From positions 77,634,428-77,698,427 of the forward strand of contig CM070618.1 in NCBI GenBank assembly GCA_036346255.1: a DNA stretch of 64,000 nucleotides. Reading direction: 5' to 3'. Positions 21,392 to 31,743 of this stretch are shown here, in pieces. How positions within the stretch are numbered: the first letter of the stretch is position 1; every line of letters begins with the position of its first letter. This DNA comes from Ampelocalamus luodianensis. Lineage: Eukaryota; Streptophyta; Magnoliopsida; Poales; Poaceae. A program made the position numbers and the translations under genes. A model generated the notes under the pieces. It was not told where the DNA came from. It saw only the letters and a program-made list of their open reading frames with translations, and ran no database searches.

Positions 21392-22448
21392 GCATAGTGG
21401 ATGCGTAACTGTAACAAGATTGTAGATTTGACATGAGAAATAGACGGTGTAACGATTTATCTAGGATAGGAACAGTAGGGGTTCATGGCAATTCCAATTT
21501 GGTTCTTAATCCGGAACAAGGTGCGTATTGTCTCTGGTGAAGAATTGAAAGTTGTCTTGAGTCTCCTGTTACTATTAGACTACTCTAGCTAATGAAAATC
21601 CTAAGCCTTTATGGGATTAATGTGAAGGCCCAAGTAGAAGCTTGCAGTTGGTGTAGTCGGAATTGGTTGGGATGAACCAAGGTGTAAAACAATGATTCAT
21701 CTGCACTTTTATTTATATGTGTGCCCTTCGTTAAATCTCCGACCACCAATATGTTGGGCACACACAATTAGTGAATTGGGACTATTGTATGATTTGTCTA
21801 ACGAAGGGACAATCACATCTCTTAGATATTAATACTATACTTGTAGCTACTTGTTTTGTGATTTACTATGTTGTCATTATCAGTGGATTACTAGTAAACC
21901 ACATAATTGTCTCATATTTCAGGAAAGTTCATAAATACGGAAAGAGCACAACTGGTGAGAGCTGGGATTTAGTAGTTGATAAGGAGACATACTATGAGTA
22001 AGATATAGTTTTGTTCTATTCTTTCTGCCATCTCCAGAACAATTTCAGATAGATTAGTAGTAACTTGATCAAGGGTTGAATCTCATCGGTCTGTGCATTA
22101 TCTACAAGGACCGAGCCTCATTATGGATGGGTTGATGTCGTTGGTGATTCCACACAATTGTTGTTGATACAACCTGTTGAAAGGCCACCTGGAGTGTTCC
22201 CAACTATTGACTTCAGCTCTTCACCTCCGCACACAGATGATCCTCCCAGCATGCCACCTTCGCGCTCTAGAATGAGTTACATTTGCTAGTACAAAAGAAA
22301 ATTTCAGATTTGGTTTATCAAGCCACTTTTTATACACTATCTATCTAATGTTTTTACCAATTGTGGCTTTGGCATCCATATGCATTAAGATAATTATATG
22401 CACCTATGCCACTCATGGCCATGCTAATATGAATTATTTAAATTTCAG
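21392..22448. other. Repeat-like region before the MnmA fragment
   Basis: Short frames only: 21771-22001 (76 aa, hydrophobic middle then a charged tail) and a readable but unassigned stretch near 22120-22290 translating as a Pro/Ser-rich segment. These may be parts of the same mobile element as the MnmA fragment; I cannot identify them. Confidence 0.4.
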
Positions 22449-22625
22449 GTACGGTATAGTCATGAATTTCTTAATTGCATCGTGGCACAAGAGCAAACCA
22501 AAGAAAATGAAGATGTTTTGGTGGTGCATCTGTCTAGAGATGATCAAGGTTTAGCAGCTGGTCAGTTTGCAATGTTGTACCTTGACAATTTATGCCTAGG
22601 GTCAGGTATAATTTTGGATTCCTAG
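22449..22625 (+). pseudogene. C-terminal exon fragment of an MnmA/TRMU-type tRNA 2-thiouridylase
   Basis: After a plausible splice acceptor (TTTCAG at 22443-22448) a frame of 58 codons reads VRYSHEFLNCIVAQEQ, then ENEDVLVVHL, DDQGLAAGQFA and CLGSGIILDS before TAG at 22623-22625. This matches the last domain of bacterial and organellar MnmA/TRMU, where ..DDQGLAAGQFAxxY..CLGSGII is the family C terminus. MnmA thiolates uridine 34 of certain tRNAs. No upstream exons (PP-loop ATPase, catalytic Cys) occur nearby, and the surroundings are transposon-like, so this is a stray fragment, probably moved by a transposon. The frame is nevertheless free of stops. Confidence 0.75.
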
Positions 22626-23319
22626 GACCAAATTAGCTTTCTTGTCTGTGTAAGGGCATTAGAAATTGCTATAATGTAGGATAAGTCTAGACTGGGGAAG
22701 CCAGTAAATATTATCAACTTGGAACATGTCATGAAATCAGAACATGAGCTAATCGAGATCGCTTGATATCACCAGGTTCTTGCAGACTTCTCTTGACTAC
22801 ATATGTTTATCATGCAAAAATAAACGTTGATAGTTTGGCGCACCCTATAAATGCAAGAATCAGGGAAGTTCTAGAGACTATCATTATGTTGCCCTAATCA
22901 GGAAGTCCGGATGGTTATTGAAATTAGGGCAAAGGGCATTTATTGGCGAGCTTGCTTTTCTGAGGACAAAAACTGCGCCTCTAGATGGAAGAGGTGATCG
23001 TGCATCATTGTCCATGCTCTTGTGTTGATAAAAAATCAGTTGTTTTTTAATGTGAAATGATGTTAACAATACCTATATTTATTTTCTTAATGCAATGCAA
23101 TCTACCTTTTGAATATTGCTCGTGTTGAGTTGTCTTACACATTTTGCAATCTGACATGCTTAATTACCAAATAAAAATTCTTTGTAGCAATTATAATTTG
23201 TACATACATAGCACATAAATAAACTATATTTTTCCTGTATACTAAATTGTATTATGATATATCAATTATATGTTGCTAATAGGTGTTAGATATGTTTCGA
23301 AAACATGCGTTGTTACAAA
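22626..23319. other. No gene seen
   Basis: AT-rich sequence between the MnmA exon and the CACTA-like terminal repeats; possibly internal to one element. Confidence 0.4.
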
Positions 23320-23511
23320 TAAAAAAGGGTGTTGCAACTTTGCAACACTTTTTCTTTTGTATAACAACACCTAATTTGTGTTGCAATAGACCTACCTTAC
23401 AGCAACACCACTAATAACATCACTTATCACATGTGTTGCTATCTATCCTAGCAACACATATTTGTAGATATAGCATCATATACACGTGTTGCTATAACCC
23501 AGTTCTGTTGT
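23320..23511. mobile_element. CACTA-like subterminal repeat region
   Basis: The words GTTGCAAC/TGTTGCTA and their complement TAGCAACAC occur at least eight times in both orientations within 190 bp (for example GGTGTTGCAACTTTGCAACAC, AGCAACACATA, CACGTGTTGCTATAACC), ending near CAGTTCTGTTGTGTG. Dense short subterminal repeats are typical of CACTA transposon ends. The matching left end was not found, so element size is unknown; it may contain the MnmA exon. Confidence 0.4.
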
Positions 23512-25157
23512 GTGTTCATGCATCCTTCCTTGGCATGGTTTAAGATTGATTGTTGCTCTTTTTTTAGACTTAGGCTATGTGTTGGCTCTTTGGAGTTGTA
23601 CTTTTTGTTTTGATCAAATATGTTTGAGATCAATCAAACAGATGAGTTGTATAGCACTCTGAATAAGCTTTTCATAGAGCCTAAGATCACTTAATTCTGA
23701 CATCGGAATTAAAAGTTATGACCGTTTTTTCGAGTGTCACCTATGCTGAAATTCAGCCTGGACTGACCAGGGTCGGGTCTGACCCCCCTTATAAAGTCGA
23801 TCAACCTTTTTTCAAAGGGCATGTTTTTGAGTTTTTTTCCTCCCGGAAGTTCGGTCTAATCGGGGTCCGGTCAAACCGTACCCTGTAAGGGAGGTCTGAC
23901 CGAGAATTATTTGTTGTCGTAGCAGGGCACCATGGGGTGCCCCGCACCCTAGAGTCGTCAGGAATACTGTGTATACATAGACCGAGTATGTATACTGTAT
24001 TTAGGCAAATGTACCCAAAATGCCCCCTCTCTCTCAATACATAATGGGGGCAAGAAGGTAAATATCCCTTCTTGCCCCCTTATAAGTAAAGCCCCATGGG
24101 CATGTAAGGGGGGGGGGGCGGGGGGCTTGGCCTCATTCTTTCATCTACACACTCATAAGCAATACACATTCATACATGGTGTCTTTGGCTCCTCCCTCCG
24201 ATCCTCTCCCAAGACAAAGGGTACGACCCTAGGGTGTGGGGCACCCCATGGTGCCCTGCTACGACATTTGTAATGACTAGTTTTTATAGTCATTGCACTG
24301 TAGCTTGGTCTGATCAACCGTTGGTTGGCGGTCAGACTGAGTTTTGCTGTTTTTCAGCCCTTTTAACCTTCAACGGCTAGCATTTGGTGTGTGGGCTATA
24401 ATACCCACCGTGACCAGTTGGGAGAAAACTCTTGGCATCTCATTTCACTTTCTTGAGCTAGTGTGAGTTTCTTCTCTCAATTGTGTATGTGTTGCATCTT
24501 GTGAGCAAAAGGAGAGGTTCTAGTTGCATGTATTGTGACTATAATTGTACATATATTGCACTTGGTGAGAGTCAAGTAAGAGGCTTGGCTTATTACTCTT
24601 GGTGTTTACCGATTCCTAGACGGCGTGGAGGCATCGTGGTCTGGTGATCTTCTCAAGAAGCTTGTGAGAAGGCCTGGCTTGATTGTGAGTGGTTTGGTGC
24701 TTGCCATCTCCAGAGTGGAGGAAGAGCAACCCCGAGTGAATCGAGGTGTTGGTTCAAGTTGTGAGTCGATCCAATTCATTTGGACTTACCTTGGAGGTGT
24801 TGGCTTAATTCATAGAGCGAGTTCAATTCGTTTGAGCTTGCCTCAATGTAAATTAGGGGAGACCGACAAGTCTCCGAACACCACGGTAAAACATCCTTAT
24901 GTCATTGTGGTTTTCTCTTTTGTGATTTACTTTGTGCAATTTACATTCCTAGAATTAAATTGTTTGTATGTCAAAATAGGATTGCAAACCTTGACTTAGA
25001 CTTAGGGTGTTGATGCACTTAAGAAAAAGTAGAATCTTTAGGCTTTAATTGTGTAAAACTAAATTGACTTTCACTTTCGCATTAGAAATCAATTTTAGCC
25101 TTAGAAGATTTTTAGAAAAGACTATTCACTGCTCTAGCCGGCCTCCTCGACCTTACA
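23512..25157 (+). mobile_element. LTR of a large LTR retrotransposon (plus strand), interrupted by a solo LTR
   Basis: The 3' part (24290-25157) ends ..GACTATTCAC.. ..CTCGACCTTACA and resembles, in opposite orientation, the end of the LTR at 49713 (CTATTCACCCCC..TCTAGTCGCC..CCTACA). Both copies also contain recurring GGTCTGACCG-type words. The left boundary is uncertain; TGTGTTCATG at 23512 is my best guess, and no target duplication supports it. No coding sequence (the frame at 24625-24999 has no domain). Confidence 0.5.
23915..24266 (+). mobile_element. 352-bp solo LTR with long inverted ends and perfect 5-bp target duplication
   Basis: Starts TGTCGTAGCAGGGCACCATG and ends with its near-perfect inverse (..CATGGTGCCCTGCTACGACA), so about 45 bp at each end are inverted copies. 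Flanked by TTTGT at 23910-23914 and 24267-24271. It contains a plus-strand TATA-like TTATAAGTAAAG near 24081 and a G12-type run near 24108. TG..CA ends plus a 5-bp duplication make it an LTR, left by recombination, or a very small LTR-like element. It is nested in the larger LTR around it. Confidence 0.8.
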
Positions 25158-25596
25158 CCTAGCTCAGACGACTCGACAGCGGAGACACCGTGGGTGATGA
25201 CCGAGGAGGACATAGGGCATGGCCGACGCTGAGGAGGAGGCGGGGCGAGGCCGACGTGGAGGCGGTGAGGCGTGGGATGGGCGTGTACGTGCGAGGCCGG
25301 TGCGGAGCGGCGGTGGCAGGGGCGACAGGTGTGGGGGAGAAAAGGGAGGTGGTGGGAGGACTGGAGGAGGGAGGAGGTGAAAAAAGAGAGAAAGAGGAAG
25401 AAAGAAGAAAGGCACAGGCGTGCGGCTAGGAGAAAAGAAAAAGAGAAAAGGGAGGAAAAGAAAATGAGGAAAAAGGAAAGGAAAAAAGGGTACATGAGAT
25501 GGGTTTTTGAATTGTACACATTGACATGGTCCAAGGTGACGGCATGTCGTGCCTGGGTTGACACCTTGGCTCGTGTCCTGACCCAGTTTGACTAGT
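25158..25596. other. Spacer with purine-rich tract
   Basis: GA-rich strand from about 25330 to 25495 (mostly A and G on plus). The frames over it (25190-25429 plus, 25112-25564 minus) are low complexity and not called as genes. Confidence 0.5.
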
Positions 25597-25890
25597 GTCG
25601 TAGTGAGAAGACTAGATAGTAAAAAGAGGAGACCCCCCGTGCTAGAAAGATAGGGGGGCTTCTAAAAGGGGCTCGGTTACTAAGTGTAAATGTATTGTTT
25701 AAAGAAAAGTCCTCCCCCTGCTAAATGGTGGAGGGGGCTATTTATAGCCTCCCTGCATGGCATCTAAATTTACATTTGTATCCTTAGAAAAGTACTGTAA
25801 CCATAGGGGCTGCAGGGACTTTTTTGCGCCCTACGCGTAACCTCTGGTGCACAGTGTGTCTTCATGGATGTGGCCCATTCAGGGAATACA
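25597..25890 (-). repeat. LTR-like dispersed repeat, copy 3
   Basis: Same family as 16182-16532 and 16533-16870: starts TCGTAGTGAGAAGACTAGATAG, has GGGGGCTATTTATAGCC (TATA box on minus) and ends near AATACACCTGGTCCACGG, the counterpart of GATACACGTGGTCTA in copy 2. It sits where the 5' part of the following copia element is missing. Confidence 0.55.
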
Positions 25891-28800
25891 CCTGGTCCAC
25901 GGCCGCCTCCCCGCGCATGGACGGCTCCGCTGCACGCTGCCGCCTCCGCGCCGTAGCGCACCGCCGCTCGTGGTCGCGCCCCATGGCCGCAGACGCGCAT
26001 GGGGCGCCGCCGCCGCCCCACTCAAGACGTTGCCGCACGCCCACGCCGATTCCGCCTTGAAACAACGCTGTCGCCGACGGCCGGCCCGGCTCTCGCTCGG
26101 CGAAACCGAAAAAGGAGGAAGGGGGCGCCGTTCTTGGCCCGTAGTTGACGGCGCCGCCACCATCACCGCCACGACGCCGGACCGCCGGCGGCGGCGCGCG
26201 CGCGCGCGATCTCGCCGCCCGCCTCCACCGCCGGCGGTGCCGCTCCGGCTCCGCGCGACGCTCAGCGGCGCCTCGTCGCCGGGCCCCTTTGAGTCGGTTG
26301 CCTCGGCTCCTTGGAGCCGCCCAAAGGAACAAGCGCGCTGTCGCTGAGCGCCGCCGCCGCCGATCGCCTCGCCTCGCCGCGCGCCGGAGGGAAATCGGCG
26401 CCGCCGCCTCCTTTGCATAGTGCTAGGGGAAACCCTAGCACTTGCTTTGATAGGCACGGCTGGGCCCTCATGGGCCTTGAGTGCATGGGCCAAAACCGGC
26501 CCAGTCCTTAACCGGCCGAAAAAAAAGGAAAGGAGGAGGCTCGCCCAAGTGAAAAAGGAGATCCCAAATTTGCAAAAGGGCCCTCGGGATTCTGAAAATC
26601 ACGAGGTAGTTTTGCATATGAGGCATATTTGCAAAAAGGCCCATATGATTCTGAAAAAAATTATGAGGACCCTTACGCGAATAAGGAAATTTTACAGGAA
26701 GACCCTCGTAGTTCTGAAAATTACGAGAATTCTTTGCGGATCTGAAATTTTGCGAAAAACCCCTCGGACAATATGAAAATTATGTGTAAATTCTCTCAGA
26801 ACTGAGATTTCGCGTTTTAGCCCCTGAAACTTGCAATTTTCGCCAAAAAGTCATTTTCCAGTAGAAAAGGACCTCGGGAATCTAAAATTTTGCATATTTT
26901 TTAATTTGAAGTATGTTTAACTTTGTTATTATTATTTCTGTGCAATTTATTTATTGTATTTACTGTTTTGATTATCTGTGATTGTTTATATTGCTTTTAA
27001 TCACTGAAAATAGCAGTAAATCATGAAAATGCATAGAAAAATACGGGACCACGAACCGGGAGTTCGATGAGCATTGTGAGAATTTTGCAACCATTTTATG
27101 CAGATTACCAGCAGTAATCCTTTGAACTTTTTGCATGAATATGAATATGACTGGCATCACGAACCAGTAGTTCGAATAACTGACCCAGCATGGCCAGAAT
27201 TTGTATAGAATTTGTATCAGTCTTCAATTTTGAGCAAAAGATGGAGAAGACTTTCTACCTTTCACCCGAACGCGGTGTAATCCGCACGCGACTATCGTCA
27301 AGACGGCTACATGCAGTATGCCGAATTAATTGACATTATGTAAGTTGTGGGAGCTCAAGATGATGTTCTAAGAAAGAACTACATATTGCAGCCACCTAGT
27401 AGCAAAGTTGGCCATGAAGCCACTACTAGCAGCTACAAGGTGATGAAGCCTCTCACGAATGATAGATTGTGCCAGAAGGGTAAGGTCGTGCGTCGCACGT
27501 TATTGATGCTTTCCAGTCTAAGGAAAAGGGCAAATGACAGCATGTGGTATACCTCGCCATTGCAGGCACAAAGGATTCACATCCATTATTTGTGCTTATG
27601 AATGTGGATAGCCCAGTAGCAGCCCATATCACCCCTCCTTTGGACATCGCAGCGGCAACAACCGTAGCTGCCCAAGAGGAGAAGATCGCGCATGGAGCCG
27701 ATTTAGGCAAACGTTCCTGAATACGTCGCCTATTAGATCCTTCATATGAAACTGGGCTATACTACACTAATATTAGAATGTCTTCCTTCATATGAAACTG
27801 GGCTATACTACACTAATATTAAGGCACCTACAGCCTATACTACCTTGAAAATCGTATTTAGAAGCTCTGAACTTACCTATCTCTGGCATGATAGATTATG
27901 CCGTCTAGGTCTTAGGATGATGAGAGATATAATTAACAATTCACAGGGACATAATATGAATATGAAGAATTTCCCGAATCAGAAAGATTTTGTGTGCCCT
28001 ACATGTGCCACCGGGAAATTAATTATTAAACCTTTTGCTCTGAAAGCGAATGATGACGTCCCTGCATTCCTGGACCGTATCCAGGGAGACCTTTTGCGGT
28101 CCTATATAGCCCCTGTAAGGGTTATTTTAGATATTTTATGGTGCTCATCGATGCTTCCTCAGAATGGTTGCACATATGTTTATTGTCTACGAGAAATCAC
28201 GCTTTTGCACAGCTAAATCTCGCAGATAATCAAATTAGAAATATTTTCCCTGATCATCATGAGAAGTCCACCTGAATGGACAACGCCGGAGAACTCACTC
28301 CAAAAGCATTTGATGATTATTGCATGAAAATGGGAATTAAAGTTGAGCATTTTTTACCGCATATCCGCACCCAGAATGGACTAGCAGAACTTTGAAGAAT
28401 TGTAATTTACCAACTACATGTTGAGGACACGCAGTCCTGCTCGCAGCAACTCTCACCAATTTTAGACCGTCGGCCTATAACATCCATCCACCTATGCAAC
28501 TAGCGTAAGGGTCAGCACCGAAAACTTCTCATCTTCGCAGGTTTGGTTTCAAGGGTTATATACCTATATCACCACCGCAGCGAACTGCAATGGGTCTTCT
28601 CCAAAAGTCTGGGATATACGTTGGTTATGAGACAACATCCATAATCGAGTATTTGGACCTTATGACTGGAGATTTGAATAATGCCCGATTCGCTGATAGT
28701 ACATTAGATGAGGTTATTTTCCCGTCATTAGGGGGAGGAAATCAACCCTTGATGATAATGTCGGGAAATATTTGAAGTCTAGAAGACAACTGAAGTCCAG

Positions 28801-31568
28801 CAGATATTTGGAATCCGTGCATATGACCCAAGTACTAGTGAAGCAAATAGAGAAGTCCAGAAGATAATTGAATTGAAGTCTAGAAGACAATTGAAGTCCG
28901 GAAGATAATTGATTTGCAAGTATTAGCGAATCAACCGCCTAACCACTTTAGTGATTTGAAGAGCGTGACCAAGCAGCATTTGCCTGTACGCGATGCACCA
29001 GAGAGGGTTGAAATACCGATGAAGGTATCCCTAATCCTGTCCTAAGGCCTCCGAAAGGACGAGAACTCTGGTCCCTCGAATCCAAAGTAACCGGGGACAC
29101 CTGGTGAAAAAGGATAAGAAGGACTTGACACAGCCGATCACCGAAGTGCTCCAGAACTAGAAGGGGAGCCAGTTGAGACCTGACATCGGTATGGAACCTT
29201 CAGAAAAGGCATACCAGAATTGAACATCCCCATGAAGGGAGACATCAGCATGGATGTGTGTGCACACATCGGAACCGAAAAACTAAAGGGACTTGCCACG
29301 CAATTGGAAGCGGTGAGCAAGTAAAAGCATTAGAAGAATCGCCTTGAAGAAATAAGTTATAAAACTTTATGACCTCGGGAGAATCTTTGAATATGACAAC
29401 GACCAATGTCGACATATACTTTGCAAAGAAACTTACCACAATCATCAATCTTGATTCGAGCTGTATCGCTCATTGAATGAAAGAAAAGATCGATTGAAAG
29501 AAGGCGAGAAAGCGAATTATTCTCTCCGAATAAAAGAAGGGCGTTTGGGCACATAAGCGCACGCGCCCCTTGTGCACCCGTAGGCATAAGTGGATATTTG
29601 TTCGAAAGAGAAATAAAAGAAGCAAGGCTTGTTGCACAAGGTTTCCTTGCACGCCCGTAAGATGATTATGAAGAAACCTATTCCGGTCATGGCGGAACTC
29701 CTTTTAGACATTTATCTCATTGGCAGTGAACTTGAAGTTAGAAGTGAAACTGATGGATGGGGTATCAGCATACCTTTATGAAATGTTGGATTCGGATATT
29801 TATATGAAGATACCTGAATGTATCCCTGTCCCGAACCAAGATAGAGCAAATAGAAATATGTACAGTGTGAAACTCAGAAAGTCATTGTACGAACTTAAGC
29901 AATCAGGCAGAATGCGGTATAATCGCTTGAAGCAACTTTCTATGCAAGAAAGGCCACACGAAAAATGAGAATAATCTCTGTGTATTTATACAACGATCCC
30001 AGAACGGATTTTGCATAATCTCAGTGTATGAAAATGATCTGAATATCATTGGAACCCTGAAGGATATTAAGAAAGCAAGCTCTTACCTGGAGTCGGAGTT
30101 CGAAATGAAAGATTTGGGTAAAACCAAATATTGCCTAGGCTTGCAGCTTGAGCAGACCCCTGAAGGGATTTTAGTACATCAGTCAACCTACACTCAGAAG
30201 GTGTTGGAAAGGTTCGGCTTTGAAAAGGTATATCCCTCGAAAGTGCCAATGATCGAGAGATCCTTGCAGCAAGACAAGGACCCGTTCAGACCTAGAGAAG
30301 AGGGGGAGAAAGTCCTGGGATCGGAATTCCCATATTTAAGTGTGATAGAAACACTCATATATTGAACAAACTGTACTAGACCGGGCATTGTATTTGCTGT
30401 GAACCTATTAGCAAGGTATAGTACAGAACCTACCAAAGGCATTGGCAGGGAATGAAGGACATCTTCCGATACCTCCAAGAAAGCAAAGAACTTGGTCTGT
30501 TCTATAGAAAGAACCAAGACCTAACTATGAATGACAATACAAATAATGGGTACTTGTAGGACCCGCATACAACCAAATAGCGAACAGGCTATGTATTCCT
30601 ATGTGGTGGAACAGCAATTCCATGGAAATCGTCTAAGCAGAGTCTTGTATCGACTTCGACGAACCACCCGGAAAAAATAGCATTATACGAGGCCTCACGA
30701 GAATGTACTTGGCTTCGGCGGATGATTCACTACATCCAGCAGTTATGTGGATTGAATACCGCACCAACCCCCATTATTATCTATGAAGATAAATGCAGCT
30801 TGTGTTGCACAAGTACAGATAGGTTATGTGAAGAATCCTCTCACGAAGCATATCAACCCAAGTTCTTCTATGCTCATGAATTGCAAAAGATGAACGTATT
30901 TAAAGTACTGCATACTAAGTCATGTGAGAATCTTGCAGATTTATTCACTAAGTCACTTCCAGCGTCTAACTTTGAAAGATGCATATGTGAATTGGAATGA
31001 TGAGACTTAGAGAAGTGCAGAATTCAGGGGAAGAACCTTCACGAACTCATTATTAAAGCTTGATCATGAAGATCGAGTACCCAAAGAATAAATCCAGGAG
31101 ATTAAATGAAATTGGGTGGATTGTACTCTTTTTCCCTTGACGAGTTTTCCTGAAATTTCTCGGCTAAGGTTTTTAATGAGGCAATTCGTGCATCACAGCA
31201 GAACTTGTATCATGTACTTTTTCTTTAAATTTTTCCCACTGGGTTTTTATGGAGTTTTGACGAGACATAGACATGAAGGATGAGTGCCTAAGGGGGAGTG
31301 TTAAGAAACCGGGCCTAGGCCGGTAGACCTGACCCAATATGGGCTCCTCATCCCAAACCCTAGAAGGGTCGTAGCCTATAAATAGGGGTGCTATTCATTG
31401 TAAACGATTGATCGATGGATGAATGAATAAAGAGAAGCAAGAAGTCCCCCAACGTCTCTGTGTTCTATCTCTTATTCTGTTATTGTGTTCATGCATTATT
31501 CTTACGATTCTGAGTTTGTCTACGAGGTTATCGATCGAACTGAACCCGCCAGCGACGGTTCCTCAACA
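25880..31568 (+). mobile_element. 5'-truncated Ty1/copia retrotransposon, same family as 51431-58445
   Basis: Colinear with the complete copia at 51431-58445 (opposite strand): GC-rich leader 25.88-26.42 kb, AT-rich leader with repeated CTGAAAATTACGAG-type words, then decayed gag (about 27.3-27.7 kb), GAG-pre-integrase (27.86-28.04 kb: LWHDRLCRLGLRMMRDIINN with CPTCATGK), integrase remnants to 28.76 kb (GIYVGYETTSIIEYL), reverse transcriptase (29.72-30.37 kb: SLYELKQSGRM, KDLGKTKYCLGLQLEQTPEG) and RNase H (30.7-31.0 kb). Many stops and frameshifts. Polypurine tract AAGGGGGAG at 31290-31298, then the 3' LTR. The 5' LTR and primer site are missing. Confidence 0.8.
31299..31568 (+). repeat. 3' LTR of the truncated copia element (270 bp)
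   Basis: TGTTAAGAAACC...GGTTCCTCAACA. Contains TATAAATAGGGG at 31377 and AATAAA near 31424, the usual LTR promoter and poly(A) signals. Ends 175 bp before the UGT start codon. Confidence 0.85.
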
Positions 31569-31743
31569 CGAACAACTAGCCTCGCCTGAAATCTTAGCCC
31601 ACAGATATTGACCGGAGCAGCCCACTAGCAAAGACCTGTCCATAGACCTGTTCTCCCCTCACCCAGCCGCCATGTTCCCACCCCCACACGGGCACGGCCA
31701 CACAACCAACCGGCCACCGCAGGAAGCCACAGAGACACAAATA

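Noticed and set aside
23915..24266. Mutator- or hAT-type MITE interpretation of the long inverted ends
   Set aside because: The perfect flanking duplication is 5 bp with TG..CA ends, which fits an LTR; 8-bp or 9-bp flanks do not match exactly.
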